Positions 58,972 to 64,000 of a stretch of DNA of 64,000 bases are shown here, piece by piece; the first letter of the stretch is position 1; every line of letters starts with the position of its first letter. Made by a program: the position numbers and the translations under genes. This DNA comes from UBA6623 sp965226435. GTDB lineage: Bacteria; Acidobacteriota; Terriglobia; Bryobacterales; UBA6623. The stretch lies in NCBI GenBank assembly GCA_965226435.1, contig CBDDCY010000008.1:310001-374000 (forward strand), given 5' to 3'. The notes beneath the pieces are model-generated. The model searched no databases, was not told the origin of the DNA, and saw nothing but the letters and a program-made list of their open reading frames with translations.

Positions 58972-61770
58972 TCAAGCCGCCCGACCGCAGCACTTCTTAT
59001 ACTTCTTGCCGCTGCCGCAAGGGCAGGGCTGATTGCGACCGACTTTCCGGCCGCCCACGACCTGCTTGACCTGGGGCTGCGCGTCGCCCGCTCCGGCCAT
59101 CCGAACATGCTGCATCTCGCGCTCTTTCTTGCGCAAAATGTCGCGGGAAACTTCTTCCAGGCTCGATCCCGAATTTGTCGTCACCGCTTCGGGGCGGGAC
59201 CGCACGGGGCGTGGCCCCAGGGTCTCGCCATCGTCTTCGATCGTCGATCCGGCGGTGGGTTCGGCCAGCTGCAAATTGAAGAGGAATCGAATGGCCTCGT
59301 CCTCGAACCGCGCCATCATATCCTGGAAAAGCTGGAAAGACTCTTTCTTGTACTCGACCAAGGGGTCGCGCTGGCCGTAGCCACGCAGGCTGATCCCTTC
59401 CTTGAGGTGATCCATCGAGAGCAGATGGTCTTTCCATTGCCCGTCGAGCAGCTGCAGCAGGATCATGCGCTCGGTATAGCGCAGCCGCTCGGCGCCGATG
59501 GCTTTTTCCTTTTGCTCGTAGAGATCGCGGAGGTGCTCGAAGATCACGTTCGTGATGCCGTCGGGCCCCAATCCCTCGATTTCGAGGCCGTCGATCTTTT
59601 CGCCGAAATGCCCGGCGATGTCGGTTCCCAGGCCCGCCAAGTCCCAGGTGTCGGGGTGCACCCTCTCGGGGCAACGCGACTTGACGGTGTCTTCGACCAA
59701 GTCTTCAGCCAAACCGATGACGTATGCCTTCTGGTCATTGCCTTCGAGCAGCTTGCGGCGCATGCCGTAGACGGCTTCACGCTGCTTGTTCATCACGTCG
59801 TCGTATTCAAGCAGGTGTTTGCGGGCGGCGAAGTTCTGGGCCTCGACGTTTTTTTGCGCCGCTTCGATGCGCTTGGAGATCAGTCCGGACTCGATCGGGA
59901 TATCCTCTTCCATGCCCAGCTTGAGCATCAGATTTTGCATCTTCTCGCCGCCGAAGATGCGCATCAGATCGTCTTGCAGCGAGAGGTAGAAACGCGAGCT
60001 TCCGGGATCGCCTTGGCGTCCGGCGCGGCCGCGAAGCTGATTGTCGATGCGGCGCGATTCGTGGCGCTCGGTGCCGACGATGTGGAGCCCGCCGAGCGCG
60101 ACGACCTCGTCATGTTCGGCGTCGGTTTGGGCTTTGCAGGCCCGTAGTTCGGCGTCCCATTCCTCCGGCGTCAGATCATCGCGATTCTTGCCCTTCTTCA
60201 AAAGGGATTGTTGGGCCCGAAACTCCGGATTACCGCCCAACAGAATGTCCGTTCCGCGGCCGGCCATATTGGTTGAGACCGTGATGGCCCCTTTGCTTCC
60301 CGCTTGCGCGACGATCAAGGCTTCGCGGTCGTGCTGCTTGGCGTTCAAGACCTCGTGCTTGACGCCCATTTTCTTGAGGATCTTCGAAAGCTTCTCGGAT
60401 CTGTCGATCGAGATCGTCCCGACCAGCACGGGTTGCCCGGCCTCGTGACATTCCTTGATTTCGATCGCCGCGTTGCGGAATTTTTCTTCCTCGGTGCGGT
60501 AAACGACATCCGGATATTCCGTCCGAATCAACTCTTTGTTGGTTGGGATGACGATAACTTCGAGTTTGTAAATATTCCCGAACTCCGCCGCCTCGGTGTC
60601 GGCCGTACCGGTCATCCCCGACAGTTTCGAGTACATGCGGAAATAGTTCTGGAACGTAACCGTCGCCAGCGTCTGATTTTCCTTTTGAATCTTGACGCGT
60701 TCCTTGGCTTCGACGGCTTGGTGCAGCCCGTCGCTCCAGCGGCGGCCCGGCATCAGGCGCCCCGTGAATTCATCGACGATGATGACCTGGCCCTCTTTGA
60801 CGACGTAGTCTTTGTCGCGCTGAAAGAGCGAATGGGCCTTGAGGGCCTGCTCGACACAGTGTTTGACTTCGTAGTTAACCAGGTCGTTGATGTTGCCGAT
60901 GCCGAGGGCTTTTTCGATCTTCTCCTCGCCTTGTTCGGTCAGAAACGCCGTGCGGTGTTTTTCCTCGAGAATGTAGTCTGCGGTATAGGTGTGTTCGCGG
61001 GGCTCGTCGCCTTCGATCACCTCGCCTTGCTCGAGTTTCGGGATGGCGCGATTGACTTTGTAGTACTTGTCGGTCGACTCTTCGCTCGGCCCGGAAATGA
61101 TCAGCGGCGTGCGCGCTTCGTCGACCAGGATCGAATCGACTTCGTCGACAATGGCGTAATGGTGAGGACGCTGCACGCAACCCGCGTTCTCGAACTTCAT
61201 GTTGTCGCGCAAGTAGTCGAAGCCGAATTCGTTGTTGGTGCCGTAAGTGATGTCGGCGGCGTAGGCTTGTCGCCGTTCCTTGTCGGTCAGGCCGTGGACA
61301 ATCACGCCCACGGAAAGTCCTAGGAAACCGTACAGCTTGCCCATCCACTCCGAGTCGCGGCGGGCCAGGTAATCGTTGACCGTGATGACGTGAACGCCTT
61401 TTCCTTCAATGGCGTTGAGGTAGGCCGGCAGAGTGGCGACCAGCGTCTTGCCTTCGCCCGTTTTCATCTCCGCGATCTGCCCGCGGTGCAAGACGACGCC
61501 GCCGATCAGTTGCACGTCGTAGTGCCGCATGCCGAGCACCCGGCGGCCGGCCTCGCGGCAGACCGCGAAGGCTTCGGGCAGTAAATCGTCGAGAGTTTCG
61601 CCTTGTTCGAAGCGCTGTTTGAATTCGCCTGTTTTCGCCCGCAGTTCTTCGTCCGAGGTTTGTTCGACGCCCGATTCGAAAGCGTTAATCGACTCGACAA
61701 GCGGCGCCATCCGCTTGATTTCACGATTGTGCTTTGTCCCGAAGACCTTCGTGAAAAGATTGTCGATCAT
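58972..61770 (-). CDS. secA: Preprotein translocase subunit SecA
   Basis: The 932-residue ATPase drives protein export through SecYEG. It has Walker A MKTGEGKTLVATL, Walker B VDEVDSILVDEAR, TNMAGRGTDI, the preprotein cross-linking region and helical scaffold, and the C-terminal zinc-binding SEC-C motif CPCGSGKKYKKCC. All conserved blocks are in order and the length is normal, so it is the main SecA. No secM-like leader was seen upstream; the 69 bp to the TPR gene are without features. Confidence 0.98.
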   Translation of the reverse strand: MIDNLFTKVFGTKHNREIKRMAPLVESINAFESGVEQTSDEELRAKTGEFKQRFEQGETLDDLLPEAFAVCREAGRRVLGMRHYDVQLIGGVVLHRGQIAEMKTGEGKTLVATLPAYLNAIEGKGVHVITVNDYLARRDSEWMGKLYGFLGLSVGVIVHGLTDKERRQAYAADITYGTNNEFGFDYLRDNMKFENAGCVQRPHHYAIVDEVDSILVDEARTPLIISGPSEESTDKYYKVNRAIPKLEQGEVIEGDEPREHTYTADYILEEKHRTAFLTEQGEEKIEKALGIGNINDLVNYEVKHCVEQALKAHSLFQRDKDYVVKEGQVIIVDEFTGRLMPGRRWSDGLHQAVEAKERVKIQKENQTLATVTFQNYFRMYSKLSGMTGTADTEAAEFGNIYKLEVIVIPTNKELIRTEYPDVVYRTEEEKFRNAAIEIKECHEAGQPVLVGTISIDRSEKLSKILKKMGVKHEVLNAKQHDREALIVAQAGSKGAITVSTNMAGRGTDILLGGNPEFRAQQSLLKKGKNRDDLTPEEWDAELRACKAQTDAEHDEVVALGGLHIVGTERHESRRIDNQLRGRAGRQGDPGSSRFYLSLQDDLMRIFGGEKMQNLMLKLGMEEDIPIESGLISKRIEAAQKNVEAQNFAARKHLLEYDDVMNKQREAVYGMRRKLLEGNDQKAYVIGLAEDLVEDTVKSRCPERVHPDTWDLAGLGTDIAGHFGEKIDGLEIEGLGPDGITNVIFEHLRDLYEQKEKAIGAERLRYTERMILLQLLDGQWKDHLLSMDHLKEGISLRGYGQRDPLVEYKKESFQLFQDMMARFEDEAIRFLFNLQLAEPTAGSTIEDDGETLGPRPVRSRPEAVTTNSGSSLEEVSRDILRKKEREMQHVRMAGAGDAQPQVKQVVGGRKVGRNQPCPCGSGKKYKKCCGRAA

Positions 61771-61839
61771 GACGTGGAGAGGCGGGGAATTAGCTTTTAG
61801 ATGAGCTTTTCCTATTGTAGCGCGAAGATTCCGCGAGGC

Positions 61840-62778
61840 TTACCGCTTGTCCCGCATCCGCTCGGCGTGGACTCGAGCGACATCGCCCATGTAGTGCTCG
61901 AAACGAAATTCTTGGGCGGCCTTTGTGATGTGGCGTTTCGCGGCATCAGGGTTGCCGAGCGCTTCGTGATAGAGCCCGATGTAAAGATGAGCGTAGAAGA
62001 GCGCGGCATCTTGTCGCGACGATGACCCTGAAGCGCCCTTGGCCGCGGCCAGAACGTCTTCCACTTGGGCCTCGCCCCGCAACAACGCATAGACCGTCAT
62101 CATGGGGACTCGCGAGTCGGGACCGACGGGCAACAGCGCCGCGCGGGCCGCCTCGACGCCGTCTTGGGCGGCTTTGCAGAGAAAATGCCAGAAGGCGTTT
62201 TCGACATCGTCGGCGTTGACGGTGCGGTGGCGCTCGAACTGCCCGATGCATGCCGCGAGTCGCCCGGCGTAGTAGTAGGAAATCCCGCGTTGCCAATGGT
62301 AGGGGTCGCTAGGCGGATCGAGTTCGACGGCTTTGTCGAAATCGGTGATCGACTTGTCGATCCGTCCCATCTTGAAGTACAAGGCCCCGCGCCGGTTGTG
62401 AAGCTCGCTCATTTGTGAGAAAGCTTCGAGGGCATGGGTGTAGTCGCTCAAGGCGTCGGACAAACGCCCGGCGCCCTCGTATATGACGGCCCGACTCAGC
62501 CGAGCGCGCGCGGCGGCGGCACTTCCATCGGATGAGGCAGCCTCGACAGCCTGATCGGCGAGCGTAACAGCCTCGTCGACACGCCCCGCCTGATAGGCCT
62601 CGCGAGCCCGGTCTAGTAGTGGGTATGCCGCCTGAGCCTGCGGCGCTGCCGTCGCGACAGACGACAAGACGGTTACGACCGCAAGTCCAACCGCCAAGAA
62701 GGGCCCGCCACAAACTCCGCGGCCCAAGCACCCATGGGACCGCTGCTCGGTAGCGATCCGCGGCGGCGTGATGCTCAC
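61840..62778 (-). CDS. Secreted TPR protein
   Basis: The 312-residue protein has a signal peptide (about residues 16-45, ending AAPQA) and about five tetratricopeptide repeats, for example AYPLLDRAREAYQAGRVDEAV and NRRGALYFKMGRIDKSITDF. The C-terminal part is also helical. GTG 62778 follows a G-rich sequence; a TTG at 62823 is in frame but lies in a weaker context. It precedes secA on the same strand. Function unknown. Confidence 0.75.
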   Translation of the reverse strand: MSITPPRIATEQRSHGCLGRGVCGGPFLAVGLAVVTVLSSVATAAPQAQAAYPLLDRAREAYQAGRVDEAVTLADQAVEAASSDGSAAAARARLSRAVIYEGAGRLSDALSDYTHALEAFSQMSELHNRRGALYFKMGRIDKSITDFDKAVELDPPSDPYHWQRGISYYYAGRLAACIGQFERHRTVNADDVENAFWHFLCKAAQDGVEAARAALLPVGPDSRVPMMTVYALLRGEAQVEDVLAAAKGASGSSSRQDAALFYAHLYIGLYHEALGNPDAAKRHITKAAQEFRFEHYMGDVARVHAERMRDKR

Positions 62779-63083
62779 AGTCTCAAGCCCCCCCGATCCA
62801 ATGGAAGCCTCCGCTGTTCTCAATCTTCGCGTCCGGCGGGCCGGTCACCCGCCGGGCGTACACGAAGCCCATTCTTGCACAGCTTCCTCCTACGCACCAA
62901 TCCACGTTCTTGGTCTCCGCCGTCCGAAATTCTCCAGGGAATTTTTTACAACCCAGGGATTATAGCGAAGCAAGTTGGCGGGCCTCAATGAGATATGATG
63001 ACCACAGTAGTTGTTTCGTCGCGGCGGCGGATGGGGCTCTGTGGGGGGGGCTTTGCTGTCGGCTCGAAGCCGCCTTGCACGCA
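62779..63083. promoter_or_regulatory. Divergent intergenic region, about 300 bp
   Basis: Between the divergent TPR and TonB-receptor genes. The half nearer the receptor is more AT-rich around 62935-62965, with a run of six T followed by ACAACCC and TTATAG, suggestive of promoter elements but with spacing unlike a standard sigma-70 site. No gene or repeat was found. Confidence 0.35.
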
Positions 63084-64000
63084 ATGCTTTCCGTCAATTG
63101 GGAAATCGGCCGCGCCGAACGTGTCCGCCAAGGGCGCGAGGAGGGTTTTCTCGACTCGGCTTTCCGCTCGGTTCTCGCGCTCCCAATCCGGCTGCTCGGG
63201 CTGACGCCGGCGGTTCTGTTGCTCGTGCTTCCGATCTCCGCCGGTGAAGCCAAGACCGACTCCGCTTCCGACGCTTCCGAGCCCGCGGCGTCTCCCACGC
63301 AGCCCGCGAACGCCGCGGTGGCCGCCGCACCGGAAACAGCCGCTCCGAGCGCCGAGTCCGCTTCTCCAGACGCCCGAGCCGAACCCGCCCTCGAACCTGT
63401 TGCCGAAATCGCCGCCGCGCTGACCGGAGCGGCCCCGGAGGCCTCCGCCAGCGCCGAGCGCACGGCCCTCAATCTGCTCGGGGAAGTCGACTCCTCCTCG
63501 GGCGAAAGCCGCCGCAACGAGAATGTCGACATCACGCTTATCGACAACAACGTTCTCAAGGAACTCAACCGGCGCATGGGGACAACGGCCACGGTGGTAC
63601 GGACTTTTAGTGCCGAAAAGGGCTATTTCGGCAGCGAGTTCGGGGCCGCGCCGAGCGCGCCGGCCCACCTAAAGCCCACGAGGGGATCGGGCTTTCACGG
63701 CAGTATTTACGAATCGCACGGGAACAGTATTTTCTCCGCCCGCTCCTTCTTTCAGGTCGGCGGAGTTAAGCCTGCCCGCTCGAACGACTACGGTTTCCAA
63801 GTGGGGTTGCCGCTGTGGCGCGGCGCGAACTTTTCCGTCGACGCGAGCCGACAGCGTAATCGCGGCAGTGTCAACGGGAATATCCTGGTCCCGACACCGG
63901 AAGAGCGCATCCCGCTTGTGACCGACCCCGACCGGCGCGCTTTCGTTAGCCGCATCCTCGATTCGTTCCCCGATGAAGCGCCCAACCGCACCGATATTAA
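63084..64000 (+). CDS. Oar-like TonB-dependent receptor, 3' end beyond window
   Basis: The first 305 residues of a larger protein, with the frame open to the right edge. An N-terminal hydrophobic segment (about residues 31-53) acts as signal peptide, then an Ala/Glu/Pro-rich linker (about 54-135), and a plug-like region ending in RGSGFHGSIYESHGNSIFSA, typical of acidobacterial Oar/TonB-dependent transporters, where FHG-x-[LI]-Y-E precedes the barrel. The usual carboxypeptidase-regulatory-like N-terminal domain is absent, and the Ala-rich linker takes its place. No TonB box could be identified. It probably sits in the outer membrane. Confidence 0.8.
   Translation, partial: MLSVNWEIGRAERVRQGREEGFLDSAFRSVLALPIRLLGLTPAVLLLVLPISAGEAKTDSASDASEPAASPTQPANAAVAAAPETAAPSAESASPDARAEPALEPVAEIAAALTGAAPEASASAERTALNLLGEVDSSSGESRRNENVDITLIDNNVLKELNRRMGTTATVVRTFSAEKGYFGSEFGAAPSAPAHLKPTRGSGFHGSIYESHGNSIFSARSFFQVGGVKPARSNDYGFQVGLPLWRGANFSVDASRQRNRGSVNGNILVPTPEERIPLVTDPDRRAFVSRILDSFPDEAPNRTDI

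Noticed and set aside
59107..61323. Long plus-strand frames (346 and 339 codons)
   Set aside because: Both are antisense to secA.

Overview
The window is about 60% GC chromosomal DNA with dense, mostly ordinary bacterial gene order. Several features point to the phylum Acidobacteriota: a large outer-membrane receptor of the Oar/TonB type at the right edge, a CRTAC1 (FG-GAP plus ASPIC/UnbV) protein, a DUF6599 protein, an AMIN-domain protein next to pilM, and a very long MoxR/VWA/DUF4175 operon. The phylum is inferred from gene content only; no rRNA marker is present.

Layout. Positions 1-3482 hold a cell-surface modification group: an SGNH hydrolase-like protein (cut by the window edge) converging on a minus-strand carbamoyltransferase and SxtJ-like membrane protein. 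Positions 3645-10755 are housekeeping: a LON-domain protein, an SDR oxidoreductase abutting shikimate kinase (aroK), a LolD-type ATPase, ClpC, and a thiamine-diphosphate enzyme on the minus strand.

Positions 11006-25417 form the most striking block, eight plus-strand genes with short gaps or overlaps: a DUF4159 protein, a membrane VWA protein with a glutamine-amidotransferase-like fold, a secreted legumain/caspase-like protein whose catalytic Cys is Ser, a secreted TPR metalloprotease, a MoxR AAA+ ATPase, a DUF58 protein, a BatA/VWA membrane protein, and a 1294-residue DUF4175 protein with long Gln/Gly tracts. It looks like one envelope-associated AAA+/VWA machine of unknown function.

Positions 25573-34445 hold a small conserved protein, rlmN, an M16 peptidase, a GT-C-like membrane protein, feoAB with a perfect 27-bp palindrome just upstream of feoA, and an MscS-type channel. 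Positions 34516-41415 hold a Cys-rich secreted protein, a secreted PHP-type (CehA/McbA-like) hydrolase, and a CRTAC1 protein with an O-methyltransferase. A complete insertion sequence (41498-43111, IS1202/ISNCY-like) sits between the O-methyltransferase and a membrane diguanylate cyclase. It has 16-17 bp target duplications and transposase-site-like repeats with a 26-bp period at its left end.

Positions 45910-57867 hold an ECHDC3-like crotonase, about 620 bp with no clear gene, a small orphan protein, an NtrC-family regulator, and a plus-strand run: histidine kinase, lipoprotein-like protein, pilM, a PilN-start/AMIN hybrid, an M24 aminopeptidase, accB, accC and a PQQ-like beta-propeller protein. 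The right end carries DUF6599, secA and a TPR protein on the minus strand, then the start of the TonB-dependent receptor on the plus strand.

I found no tRNA, rRNA, CRISPR array, riboswitch or prophage.
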